From positions 1,674,001-1,738,000 of the forward strand of contig NC_015554.1 in the NCBI RefSeq assembly GCF_000213655.1: 64,000 nt of DNA, written 5' to 3'. Under the pieces are notes generated by a model. The model was not told the origin of the DNA. It did no database searches and saw only the letters and a list, made by a program, of their open reading frames with translations. Shown piece after piece: positions 31,192 through 40,549 of the stretch (position 1 is its first letter; each line of letters opens with the position of its first letter). The position numbers and the translations under genes are program-made. This stretch comes from Alteromonas naphthalenivorans (GTDB lineage: Bacteria; Pseudomonadota; Gammaproteobacteria; Enterobacterales; Alteromonadaceae).

Positions 31192-33702
31192 ATGAAACAA
31201 TTTAAACCAAATCTCATCAAGGTTGCGCTGATCACTGGTGGCGTAGCTTTTGGTTGTTCGCCTACATTTGCACAAGAAACAAATTCAGAAGCAGCTGATG
31301 AAGCTAATGTTGAAGTTATTCAAGTTAGCGGTATACGTGGCAGCTTGCAACGCGCTCAAGCGATTAAAATGGATAGCACCTCCATTGTTGAAGCGTTATC
31401 CGCAGAAGACATCGGTAAATTACCAGACACAAGTATTGCAGAATCTATTTCACGTTTGCCTGGCTTAGCTGGTGAGCGTAGAAACGGACGTACAAGTGGT
31501 ATTTCAGTACGTGGTTTCAACGAAAACTACGTAGGTACATCACTTAACGGCCGTGAATTATTAGGTATGGGCGACAACCGCGGCGTTGAATTCGACCTTT
31601 ACCCAACTGAGATCATTTCTAGTATCGTTGTTTATAAAACAGCAGAAGCTGGCATGACCACCCAAAATATTGGTGGTTCAATTGACCTTCAAACCATTAG
31701 TCCGCTTGCAGCAAAAAGTACATTCGCTATTAATGGCTCGTATGAAAAGAATGCTGAAGATTCTCCTAACCCAGATTTTGACAACAACGGACATCGTATT
31801 TCAGTAAACTACGTTGACCAATTTGCTGACGATACTATCGGTCTTGCACTGACTGTTGCTAGCATGGAGTCACCACGTCAAGAACAACATTTCCGTGGTT
31901 GGGGCTATGCAGGCGCGAATGCTGATAATGCAGCAGCCGGTGTAGATGTGGCAGAAGGAACTACTATTTTAGGTGGTCACGACTCTTTTGCACGTTCAGC
32001 AATGTTAGAGCGTGATTCTATCGCCGCTGTAGTTGAATGGGCGCCTACTGATAAACTAAATGTTCAAGTAGATGCGCTTTATATCGACTTCGTAGAAGAT
32101 GACGTTCGTCGGGGTCTTGAAGAAGGTGGTGCTGAATGGGGAACTGGCGAATATACCATTACTGGTGTTGAAAACGGTTTAGTAACATCAGGTTACTACG
32201 ATGGCTTCTATTCAGTTATTCGTAATGATGCTCGTACTCAAGAAGCTGATTTAACGACGGTAGGCGTGAACGCAGAATACATCTTAAATGATAACTGGAC
32301 CTTAGAGTTCGACTACTCTACCGGTAAAGTTGAAAAAGACATTATCGATGTAGAAAGTTATTCAGGCGTAGGCCGTGCAGGAATTGATGGACGTCCTATT
32401 ACTGCTCGTAGCTGGGAAATGACGTCTACCGGCGCGGTATATTCTGATCACCCAAGCATTGCACCTGTTGACCTTACTGATGAAAGCTTAATTCGTCTTG
32501 CAGGTCCACAAGCATGGGGCGCACCTATTATTGGCGCAGACGCACAAGATGGTTTTGTTAACCAACCAAACTATGAAGAAGACCTAGATACTTACCGCTT
32601 TGATGCAAAAGGGTACGTTGAATGGGGCGTAGTAACTGGCATGTCTGCGGGCGTTATCTACTCAGATCGTAGCAAAACCAAAGAAAACAACGGTGCATAT
32701 TTAACTGCCCCTAGCTATCCTGGTGATGCGGCTATTCCAGATGTACTAGGCGTAGTACCTCTAGATTTCATCGGTATAGACGGCATTCTAGCGTATGATT
32801 CACTTGGTCTGTTCCAAAGTGGTTATTACACAGCGACTGATGCCAAGCTGGTACAAAACGATCGCTTAGGTGATAGCTATACAGTTGATGAAGAGTTGCT
32901 GACTTTCTACACTAAATTTGATTTGGAAACGGAAATAGGTGATGTTTATATTCGCGGTAACGTGGGTGTACAAGTGGTTAGTGCTGACCAACAATCGACT
33001 GGATTCTCAACTACGTCAGATGCTGAAGGCATGACAGTAGCGGTACCGGTTTCTGGCGGCGCTGATTACACTGATGTACTACCAACACTTAACCTTTCTG
33101 CAGAAGTAGCTGAAGGCCAGTTTGTACGTTTCGCATTGGGTAAAGTGATTTCAAGACCACGTATGGACGATATGCGTCCAAATACACAGGCGTCTTTCGC
33201 GTTTAATGATAACCAAATTACCAGTACCGATCCTGAAAATGGTCCTTGGAGTGGTAGCTCAGGTAACCCTGAACTTAAGCCTCTTGAAGCTAACCAGTTG
33301 GATATTGCTTATGAAAACTACTTCTCAGATACGGGTTATGTAGCGGCATCATTCTTCTATAAAGATATTAAAAACTGGCATCGCGATACTAGCGTACTAA
33401 CGGATTTCTCTGATGTTTACATTCCTGATTTACACCAAGGGTCAGAAGGGCAAACGCCTGCTACTTTCTTAGGTTCAGTCGGTAGTGTACTGGATGGTTT
33501 TGAAGGTTATGTGCGCGGTTATGAACTTCAAGGTTCATTACCAGGTGAATTGCTTCACGACTCACTTGAAGGCTTTGGCTTGTTCGCAAGTGCCACCTTC
33601 ATGGAAGGTGAAGTAGACGCAGCACCAACGCAAACTGAAACCCGAATTCCAGGCTTGTCTGAAGAGTCATACAGTATGACGTTCTTTTACGAAAGCGATT
33701 GA
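31192..33702 (+). pseudogene. TonB-dependent receptor, 5' part, interrupted by an IS element
   Basis: This outer-membrane receptor begins at ATG 31192 with a signal peptide (ALITGGVAFGCSPTFAQ), then the plug domain (VIQVSGIRGSLQRAQ, ISRLPGLAGERRNGRTSGISVRGF) and most of the beta-barrel. It breaks off after the codons for FFYESD, at a TGA formed by the first bases of the insertion sequence. The remaining 98 residues (GFEFRVAATKRDD... to YTF) lie beyond the element at 34964-35260. Joined, the receptor would have about 934 residues. The truncated product lacks the last barrel strands and terminal phenylalanine used for outer-membrane assembly. An upstream operator copy implies it was a maltodextrin/alpha-glucan importer. 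Confidence 0.9.
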
Positions 33703-33734
33703 CGTGCTCCAATAGATTCACACACCCAGTTAAG
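33700..33734 (+). repeat. Left terminal inverted repeat of the IS3-family element
   Basis: It is the imperfect inverted partner of 34925-34960, starting TGACGTG and ending CCAGTTAAG, with one base gap between the copies. Confidence 0.85.
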
Positions 33735-33760
33735 AGATAATTATCTCAACTGGAGTGTAT

Positions 33761-34054
33761 ATGAAAACCCGAAAAAGCTACTCGAAAGAATTCAAACTGG
33801 ATGCGGTGAGTCTGGTTACAGAACAAAATTACAAGATTACTGAGGCTGCTCGCAGTCTTGGTATCAGTGCCAATATGTTAGGCCGCTGGCTTAAAGAGCA
33901 AGAATCAGAAGGGGCTCACGCATTTCGTGGCAATGGTAAGTTGACGCCCGAGCAGGAAGAAATTCGCCAACTGCGAGCAGAGAATAAGCGCCTGAAAATG
34001 GAGAAAGAGATCTTAAAAAAGGCAACGGTCTTCTTTGCCAAAGAAACCAAGTAA
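33761..34054 (+). CDS. IS3-family transposase OrfA (helix-turn-helix)
   Basis: The 97-residue protein starts [16 protein letters not shown] at ATG 33761, after GGAG. It has the IS3/IS911-type HTH ([22 protein letters not shown]) that binds the IS ends, then a leucine-zipper-like coiled coil ([22 protein letters not shown]). Near its end lies the slippery heptamer A-AAA-AAG at 34015-34021, in register with the reading frame. A -1 shift there leads directly into the orfB frame, giving the OrfAB fusion transposase. OrfA alone normally regulates transposition. Confidence 0.93.
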   Translation: MKTRKSYSKEFKLDAVSLVTEQNYKITEAARSLGISANMLGRWLKEQESEGAHAFRGNGKLTPEQEEIRQLRAENKRLKMEKEILKKATVFFAKETK

Positions 34055-34101
34055 AATACGGTTTCATCACCCAACATAAGAAGACCTGGCCGATTAGCCT
34101 G

Positions 34102-34929
34102 ATGTGCGAGATTCTTGGTGTCAGTCGCTGTAATTACTATAGTGCCGTGCGACGCAAGGAACACATTGAACCGGATCCGCAACATGATGAGTTAATTGAG
34201 TGGGTACAGAAAGTAGCAGATGCCAGTGACTTTACCTATGGCGTAAGACGTATGAAACGCGCGTTGAATTCGCTTGGTTATCCGGTTGGAAAACAGCGAA
34301 CGAGAGCCTTGATGAAAGAAGCTGGAGTGAGCGTCAGACGACGTAGAAAATACAAAGTCACGACTAACAGCGACCATCAGCAACCTGTCTTCGATAACGT
34401 GCTGTCACGCGACTTTGATGCTCAAAAGCCAGACCAGGCGTATGTCTCTGACATTACCTACATCTGGACGCAAGAAGGCTGGCTGTATCTGGCCGTAGTG
34501 ATTGACTTATTCTCACGAAAAATCGTGGGCTGGAGTATGGCATCGCGGATGAATGCCCAGCTTGTGTGTGATGCCTTAACGATGGCTTTGTGGCAACGTA
34601 AACCTAAAGTGGGCCTGATACATCATTCGGATCGCGGCTCTCAATACGCAAGCCGACAATTTAGACAGTTACTGACGCAATACAAGGTAACAGGTAGCAT
34701 GAGCAGGAAAGGTGATTGTTGGGACAATGCCGTCGTAGAAAGCTTCTTCGGCACATTGAAACAAGAGCGAGTGCAGTGGCGTCACTACCAGAGTCGCCGT
34801 GCTGCCCAGCAGGATATTCTGCAATACATCACTATGTTTTATAACAGTCAGCGAATGCACTCATATCTGGATTACAAGAGTCCAAATCAATATGAGGCTG
34901 ACATGGCTAACTTACAAAAAGCGGCTTAA
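34102..34929 (+). CDS. IS3-family transposase OrfB (DDE integrase domain)
   Basis: The 275-residue reading frame (open upstream to the frameshift site at 34021) carries an HTH_21-like region ([30 protein letters not shown]) and the rve/DDE core: first aspartate in SDITYIWT, second in [10 protein letters not shown], and the catalytic glutamate in [10 protein letters not shown]. The C-terminal [19 protein letters not shown] stretch is typical of the IS3 family. It is active only as the OrfAB fusion in known relatives. All catalytic residues are intact. Confidence 0.93.
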   Translation: MCEILGVSRCNYYSAVRRKEHIEPDPQHDELIEWVQKVADASDFTYGVRRMKRALNSLGYPVGKQRTRALMKEAGVSVRRRRKYKVTTNSDHQQPVFDNVLSRDFDAQKPDQAYVSDITYIWTQEGWLYLAVVIDLFSRKIVGWSMASRMNAQLVCDALTMALWQRKPKVGLIHHSDRGSQYASRQFRQLLTQYKVTGSMSRKGDCWDNAVVESFFGTLKQERVQWRHYQSRRAAQQDILQYITMFYNSQRMHSYLDYKSPNQYEADMANLQKAA

Positions 34930-34960
34930 CTGGGTTGTGTGATTTTGGTTGACCACGTCA
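34925..34960 (-). repeat. Right terminal inverted repeat of the IS3-family element
   Basis: It is the imperfect inverted partner of 33700-33734. The outer seven bases (CACGTCA) and an inner 9-base block are identical in inverted orientation. Confidence 0.85.
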
Positions 34961-35260
34961 GATGGTTTCGAGTTCCGTGTTGCGGCAACTAAGCGTGATG
35001 ATTACTTAACGGAAGAACGTGGTACTAGCTTGGCATTGGTAGATGCTACTAAGCAAGGCGGTACCTTGGTTGATGCCCAAATCGGATACGACTTTAGTGA
35101 GTCTGGTATTGAGTCTCTGGAAGGCCTACGTGTTACTTTCCAAGCGCAAAACCTAACTGATGAAGATGATATTCAAGCGTCACAGGCGGATTCTCGTCAA
35201 ATTACGCAATATCAATCTTACGGTACTAACTACTTGTTGGGCTTTAACTATACCTTCTAA
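34961..35260 (+). pseudogene. TonB-dependent receptor, 3' part beyond the IS element
   Basis: After the duplicated GAT (34961-34963) the frame continues the receptor barrel: GFEFRVAATKRDDYL, DAQIGYDFSESGIESLEGLRVTFQAQNLTD and the terminal strand YGTNYLLGFNYTF. The end in Phe is the usual outer-membrane sorting signal. The fragment has no start signal of its own and is probably not made. It belongs to the gene starting at 31192. Confidence 0.9.
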
Positions 35261-35293
35261 TGGTTGAGCGAAAGCTAACATTAGAATAAATAC

Positions 35294-35358
35294 AAACCAC
35301 CTTGTTGTTTCAGCGCTCGAATATGCATTTTGGCGGCGAAGCAAAAGGTGGTTTTTTT
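35294..35358 (+). terminator. Possible long-loop terminator after the receptor
   Basis: The 10-bp arms AAACCACCTT and AAGGTGGTTT enclose a 41-nt loop, and a T-run follows. The loop is long, so efficiency may be low and read-through into the halogenase-like gene is possible. Confidence 0.55.
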
Positions 35359-35417
35359 ATTGTAAAAAGACAGGCAAACCATCTACAGTGTGGTGAAGTA
35401 AGTAGTAAGGGCTGAGT

Positions 35418-37004
35418 ATGGTAGTAGCAAATAAAACAGCAGCGAATCAACAGGCAACCGATCAATATTCAAGGGATCACCAAGAAGCCAAGCAAACGCC
35501 GGTAAAACGGGTTGTGGTTGCTGGCGGCGGCACAGCAGGGTGGCTAACAGCGGCGTTGCTCAAAAAAGTCATTGGCGACGCAGTGAATATTACCCTGGTC
35601 GAATCTGAGGCTATTGGCACAGTAGGCGTAGGCGAGGCCACCATCCCGCCCATTAGACTAGTTAATCAAGTGCTGGGTATTGACGAGGCCACTTTTCTTC
35701 GCGATACCAAGGCCACCATTAAGCTGGCAATTCGCTTTGAAAACTGGAAGCAACAGGGGCAACAGTACTACCACACGTTTGGTGCGCCAGGCAAAAGCAT
35801 GGCGTTCTGTCATTTCTATCACTTCTGGCTAAAAGCACGTCAGCAAGGTTTAAAACATGATTTGTGGGAATATGACCTTAACTATTTAGCGGCTGAGGCA
35901 GGTAAATTTGCACGTATTAACGCGAAAGACCCGGTCTTAGAGCTCCCTTTTGCTTATCATTTTGACGCTTCATTATATGCTAAATACCTGCGTAAACTTA
36001 GCGAGGGGCTGGGCGTTAAACGTGTTGAAGGTAAAATCAGCTACGTATCAAGACACAAACACAGTGGGAATGTAAAAGCATTACATCTCGAAAATGGCCA
36101 TGCCATTGAAGGGGACTTGTTTATTGACTGTACAGGTTTTCGAGGGCTGTTAATTAATGAAACGCTGGGGGCAGGCTATGATGACTGGTCTCATTTATTA
36201 CCTTGTGACTCCGCCATTGCTGTACCTTCTGAACGCCATGAAAATACCGCACCCTTCACCCGTTCTATCGCGCACAGTGCTGGTTGGCAATGGCGAATTC
36301 CTTTACAACATCGTAATGGCAATGGTCACGTATATAGTTCACGCTATATGAGTGATAGCCAAGCCCACGACACCTTGATGGCTAACCTTGACACTAAACC
36401 ACTGGGCGATCCTAAATTCATTAAATTTACTACTGGCCGTCGTAGACAACAGTGGTATAAAAATGTGGTCGCGGTAGGGCTTTCTTCTGGCTTCTTAGAG
36501 CCTCTGGAGTCTACCAGTATTCACCTTATTCAATCAGCTATCGTGAGGTTAATTAAGCTTTTCCCGCACCAAGGTATCTCAGAGAGTGCGGTTAAAGAAT
36601 ACAACGCACAATCAAAAGTAGAATTTGAACAAATACGAGATTTTCTAGTATTACATTATTGTTTAAATGAACGCGAAGACAGTGATTTTTGGCGAGATAT
36701 GCGCCATTTAACCTTGCCAGATTCGTTAACTCACAAAATGGCGTTGTTCAAACAAAATGGCAATTTAGTGCGTGAACAAAATGACTTATTTTTAGAGAGC
36801 TCTTGGCTGCAAGTTATGTATGGGCAAGGGCTAGTCCCTGAAGACTATCATGGGTTAGCGAATAGCTTTTCAGATGAGAAAACGCAAGCCATGCTATCGT
36901 CGTTGTATAACATAAAGCGTGAACCATTAGCATCGCTACCCACTCATGACGCATACATTCAATCAATGATTGATAGTGCAAATAAAACGTCTGTAAGCTT
37001 TTAA
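35418..37004 (+). CDS. Tryptophan halogenase-family flavoprotein
   Basis: The 528-residue protein matches FAD-dependent tryptophan halogenase-like proteins. It has the dinucleotide-binding GGGTAGW (residues 36-42), GVGEATIPPIRLVN near residue 72, and the family motif GWQWRIPL (W290, W292, P295), which in true halogenases keeps the enzyme from acting as a monooxygenase. In marine Alteromonadales and Caulobacterales such genes commonly sit beside TonB-dependent sugar receptors; their substrate is unknown. It lies between the two receptors, 157 bp after the first, without its own operator copy. No flavin reductase gene is adjacent. Confidence 0.88.
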   Translation: MVVANKTAANQQATDQYSRDHQEAKQTPVKRVVVAGGGTAGWLTAALLKKVIGDAVNITLVESEAIGTVGVGEATIPPIRLVNQVLGIDEATFLRDTKATIKLAIRFENWKQQGQQYYHTFGAPGKSMAFCHFYHFWLKARQQGLKHDLWEYDLNYLAAEAGKFARINAKDPVLELPFAYHFDASLYAKYLRKLSEGLGVKRVEGKISYVSRHKHSGNVKALHLENGHAIEGDLFIDCTGFRGLLINETLGAGYDDWSHLLPCDSAIAVPSERHENTAPFTRSIAHSAGWQWRIPLQHRNGNGHVYSSRYMSDSQAHDTLMANLDTKPLGDPKFIKFTTGRRRQQWYKNVVAVGLSSGFLEPLESTSIHLIQSAIVRLIKLFPHQGISESAVKEYNAQSKVEFEQIRDFLVLHYCLNEREDSDFWRDMRHLTLPDSLTHKMALFKQNGNLVREQNDLFLESSWLQVMYGQGLVPEDYHGLANSFSDEKTQAMLSSLYNIKREPLASLPTHDAYIQSMIDSANKTSVSF

Positions 37005-37346
37005 TTTAATTGGCCTGTGCGCTGTGATGCAAGTTACTGTGCCTTGCTGTAAATCACCATAAATCGCGCCTCGTTATTTAACATTCCGAAGCCGTCAACT
37101 ATTCTACTTTCCCCTTAAGAATTTCTTGAGGGGGACTTTCCTCATTGCAATTCAATATCTTACTTATCCTGATTAAGTTAGCCACTGCTAATATTTAATT
37201 TTGTGTAAATTTAATGTAAATGAATACGTATGCATAGTGTTGCTCTCTTTTTATACAACCCGATACTATTTATGGCAGAACCATAAGTGACGGGTTTGGG
37301 TGTGGTATTCCCAAACCGTTGATAAAAAATAAGGAACGGGGCACCA
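37005..37346 (+). promoter_or_regulatory. Upstream region of the second TonB receptor
   Basis: This 342-bp region holds the operator copy at 37221-37234 and presumably the receptor promoter. No gene is seen. Near 37117-37135 there is a short imperfect inverted repeat (TAAGAATTTCTTGA). Confidence 0.5.
37221..37234. promoter_or_regulatory. Predicted LacI-family operator 2 (TGAATACGTATGCA)
   Basis: It is identical over 14 bases to the sites at 31060 and 50281 and lies 112 bp before the receptor start. See the regulator at 55870-56919. Confidence 0.78.
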
Positions 37347-40300
37347 ATGAGAACATTCAAAATTAAGCCCATCATGGTGGCGTTGGTCAGCAGCGGGTTG
37401 GCATTTACTTTGCCTACATACGCTCAACAAACGCAAGAAGACACCATTGATGAAGTCAGCGAATCTGCGATAAATAGTAACAATCAATCGGGTAGCCAAT
37501 TAACAGGTGAAGATATACCGGTCAACGATATATCCGAGGAAACGCTCGAACGCATAGAGGTGAGGGGGTTTAGTACTAGCCTCATACAATCACTCAACCA
37601 AAAGCGTTTTTCTGACACGGTGTCAGAACAAATTTCTGCTGATGATTTGGGCGGTTTGCCTGATGTATCTATGGCAGATGCGCTTACCCGATTGCCAGGT
37701 ATATCTGCAGTTCGTACAGGGGGCCAAGCGGCCGAGATTAACATTCGTGGTTTAGCGGGTGACTTTGTGTTCTCTACATTAAATGGACGTGAGCAAGTGT
37801 CTACCAGTGGAAGCAGAGCCATTGAGTTCGACCAGTACCCCTCAGAGTTAATCACCGAAGCGAGTGTATATAAATCGCCTAAAGCATCACTCATTGAAGG
37901 GGGGATCGCTGGAACGGTAGAACTCAAGACAGCAAGCCCGTTAGTCATGGAGGAGCAGCATAAGTTCAGTGCCAATATGCGTGGCATGTATAACGACCGA
38001 GCCAGTGAGATATCGGACGCGAGTGAATTTGGTCATCGATTGAGCTTTTCCTATCAAGGAAAGTTTATGGACGACACCGTCGGTTTATCCCTAGGTTATG
38101 CACGCTTATTCCAACCCAGTGTTTCTACTCAGTTTGTGGGTTTAGCGTATAACGGGGCTGTTGATGTAGATGGTATTGAAGGTGATAACGACAGAGCTGG
38201 CACCGACTGCCCAGAATGTGAGCTTATTTCTGAAGGCTTTGAGATTCAACATAAAGGTGGCGAGCAAACTCGCGACGGTTACGTTGCAGCCATAGAGTGG
38301 GCACCATTAGAAAATTTCACCTTAAAAGCTGATGCGTTTATCTCTAAGTTCGATTCAGAAGAATTTGCCCGCGGGTATCGAGTCAAACTAGGGGGGATAA
38401 CAGCTGGCATCACGAACCCTGTTGTTGTGAACAATAGTGTGATTGGTGGCACTTTCTCACGAACAGACAGTAGCTTTACTCGAGTCGAGCTAGTTAACGA
38501 CGACAACCAAGATTTCGATAGCGTTGAAAACTTTGGTATTAACGCAGATTGGGAAATTAGTGCTGACTTATCGGTACAGTTTGATGTGTCACGCTCTACT
38601 GCGAAAAGTGATTTCCGTAATGGCTTGTTGTGGTCATTAGTCAGCGAAGATGCCAACGCTGTCAGTCCAGTGTTTGATGAGAACGTTCAAATCTCGTATT
38701 TGTTAAATGGCAACAACCTTCCTGATTTAGCCTTCAATCAAGCAGATGCATTTTCCGATATCGATAGGGTGATGGTCAGTAAATACGGCATTTATCCGTT
38801 TGTTAACAAAGACGAACTCGATGCTTATAAAGTCGATTTCCAATACTTTGTGGATATGCCTATTGTAACTGGTTTGGAGTTTGGCTATCGCTATTCCGAT
38901 AGAGAGTACAGTAACGATCGTTCGGTATTTGAATACGGAAACGACAGTGCGTTTTCTGCAAGTGAGCCACCGCTGCGTTTAACGGATGATATGGTAGAGC
39001 AAGTTGATTGGGCTGGCGATTTTAGCTATTTCCCAAGCTATTTGTCGGTAGATTTAAACAGTGCGCTTAATGCATGGTTTCCGAGCGGCTACCCTCAACC
39101 AGTACAAACCTGGGGGGCTGGAGCAGCAGGTGTGATTAATGGCCCAGGTACAGGGCCATCTACTTCTTGGACTATGCAGGAAAGTGGGCAGGTATTTGAA
39201 ACCGTAAACTCTGCATATTTGATGGCGGGACTCAGTACTGAGATTGCGGGTATGCCTGTAACCGGTAATGTGGGGGTTCGTTACGTAAAAACAAAACAAA
39301 GCTCTACCACTTACCAGCGTGCCACTTCATTAATTACCGATCCAGAAACCGGTGTCACAGTTGAAGTCAGTGATCCCACTGCTGGCGCGCAAAACATTAC
39401 TGACGATGCTGGCCTCATTAACAACTTTTATCGCTTCACAACGCTTACTCACGAATACGACGATGTGTTGCCGTCTATCAACCTAAATTTTGCGCTGACA
39501 GATAATACGCAACTAAGAGTAGCCGCAGCAAAAGTGATGGGCCGTGCGCCTATTAATAGATTTGCGGCAAATGCTTCTACCACCGTTGAAACGGTAACCG
39601 CTGTACAGGATAGAGACTCCGGGGAAGTGACCTTGTCGCAACCTACCGCCAAGGTAAACGGCAACGCAACAAATAGCCCTTACCTAGAACCTTTTTATGC
39701 CACCCAATACGATATTTCATGGGAATACTATTTTGAGGATACCGAAGGGGCGTTAATACTGGCGGCATTCTACAAAGATATAGAATCTTTTATCGAAGAA
39801 ATTAATATAGAACCTTATGACTTTAGTGGCAACGGCATTGCGGTTCCAGCGTCGGTTCAGGTTCCTGTGTATCTTGAACCTGAATTTGTAGGGCAAGAGG
39901 CTGAGTTGTCACGGGATGCTGATGGCAACCCTATTTTTGTTACCGTCCCTACAGAAAATGGCAGCTATAGCACGGCGGTAAATAACGCTGAAGGTGGCTA
40001 TATTCGCGGTGTTGAAATTGCCTACACTGAAATTTATAGCATGTTGCCAAGCTTCTGGTCTGGTTTAGGGGTAACGGCGAGTTACTCATACACGGAAAGT
40101 GAAATTCAACGTACGCTAAGTAGTTCGGTGTATTCAGATAGCTTGCCTGGGTTATCTGAAAATGTCGCCACGGTAACGCTATTTTGGGAGTACGAAGGGT
40201 TTGAAACTCGCTTATCTGGGCGTTATCGCGATTTCTTTGTGTCTGAGCAAGTGGCTGTAAACGATCAAACCGTAAATTTTGATTCTGAACTGGTTGTCGA

Positions 40301-40463
40301 TTACCAAGCGTCCTATGAAATTAACGACAATTGGAGCGTATTGTTTCAAGTTAACAACGTTACTGACGAACCTACCAAGAGCTATTTCACCTCTTCTGAA
40401 CAAACCGGCACCATCCAGTTTTTCGGAACGCAGTATTACTTGGGGATGACATACCAATTATGA
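37347..40463 (+). CDS. TonB-dependent receptor (alpha-glucan/maltodextrin uptake, predicted)
   Basis: The 1038-residue outer-membrane receptor has a signal peptide (MVALVSSGLAFTLPTYAQQ), an N-terminal extension of about 45 residues, the TonB plug (ETLERIEVRGFSTSL, ALTRLPGISAVRTGGQAAEINIRGL, then YPSELITEASVYKSPKASLIEGGIAGTVEL), and a long barrel ending with a terminal GTQYYLGMTYQL strand. GGAACGGGG lies upstream of the ATG. The stop overlaps an ATG of the downstream frame (ATGA), placing it in one operon with the pullulanase-like gene. With the first receptor broken, this may be the only working receptor of the locus. Confidence 0.9.
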   Translation: MRTFKIKPIMVALVSSGLAFTLPTYAQQTQEDTIDEVSESAINSNNQSGSQLTGEDIPVNDISEETLERIEVRGFSTSLIQSLNQKRFSDTVSEQISADDLGGLPDVSMADALTRLPGISAVRTGGQAAEINIRGLAGDFVFSTLNGREQVSTSGSRAIEFDQYPSELITEASVYKSPKASLIEGGIAGTVELKTASPLVMEEQHKFSANMRGMYNDRASEISDASEFGHRLSFSYQGKFMDDTVGLSLGYARLFQPSVSTQFVGLAYNGAVDVDGIEGDNDRAGTDCPECELISEGFEIQHKGGEQTRDGYVAAIEWAPLENFTLKADAFISKFDSEEFARGYRVKLGGITAGITNPVVVNNSVIGGTFSRTDSSFTRVELVNDDNQDFDSVENFGINADWEISADLSVQFDVSRSTAKSDFRNGLLWSLVSEDANAVSPVFDENVQISYLLNGNNLPDLAFNQADAFSDIDRVMVSKYGIYPFVNKDELDAYKVDFQYFVDMPIVTGLEFGYRYSDREYSNDRSVFEYGNDSAFSASEPPLRLTDDMVEQVDWAGDFSYFPSYLSVDLNSALNAWFPSGYPQPVQTWGAGAAGVINGPGTGPSTSWTMQESGQVFETVNSAYLMAGLSTEIAGMPVTGNVGVRYVKTKQSSTTYQRATSLITDPETGVTVEVSDPTAGAQNITDDAGLINNFYRFTTLTHEYDDVLPSINLNFALTDNTQLRVAAAKVMGRAPINRFAANASTTVETVTAVQDRDSGEVTLSQPTAKVNGNATNSPYLEPFYATQYDISWEYYFEDTEGALILAAFYKDIESFIEEINIEPYDFSGNGIAVPASVQVPVYLEPEFVGQEAELSRDADGNPIFVTVPTENGSYSTAVNNAEGGYIRGVEIAYTEIYSMLPSFWSGLGVTASYSYTESEIQRTLSSSVYSDSLPGLSENVATVTLFWEYEGFETRLSGRYRDFFVSEQVAVNDQTVNFDSELVVDYQASYEINDNWSVLFQVNNVTDEPTKSYFTSSEQTGTIQFFGTQYYLGMTYQL

Positions 40464-40549
40464 GCATTTTACCTATCTGCCAGAAACTGAAACCAAAGGC
40501 TATCGCTGCCAATACTGCGTTTACGAAAAAGAAAAATTTGGAGTTATCC

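Larger units (their letters stand above)
33700..34960 (+). mobile_element. IS3-family insertion sequence, 1261 bp, complete
   Basis: The element runs from TGACGTG (33700) to CACGTCA (34960). The terminal inverted repeats are imperfect and about 35 bp long (33700-33734 and 34925-34960), both ending TG...CA and sharing an inner CACCCAGTTAAG / CAACCCAGTTAAG block. The 3-bp host sequence GAT is duplicated on both sides (33697-33699 and 34961-34963). It encodes OrfA and OrfB in the standard IS3 arrangement with a frameshift window. Removing the element and one GAT restores the receptor frame exactly. The intact structure suggests a recent and still active insertion. Confidence 0.95.

Noticed and set aside
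34192..34860. Minus-strand open frames within the IS element
   Set aside because: They are antisense shadows of orfB, which has all catalytic residues on the plus strand.
35418..37004. Natural-product halogenation cluster
   Set aside because: No biosynthetic enzymes or flavin reductase flank the gene; its neighbours are sugar-uptake genes.
40460..40549. Earlier start of the pullulanase-like gene overlapping the receptor stop
   Set aside because: The ATGA overlap is attractive, but it adds 30 basic residues before the lipoprotein signal; ATG 40550 has its own GGAG site.
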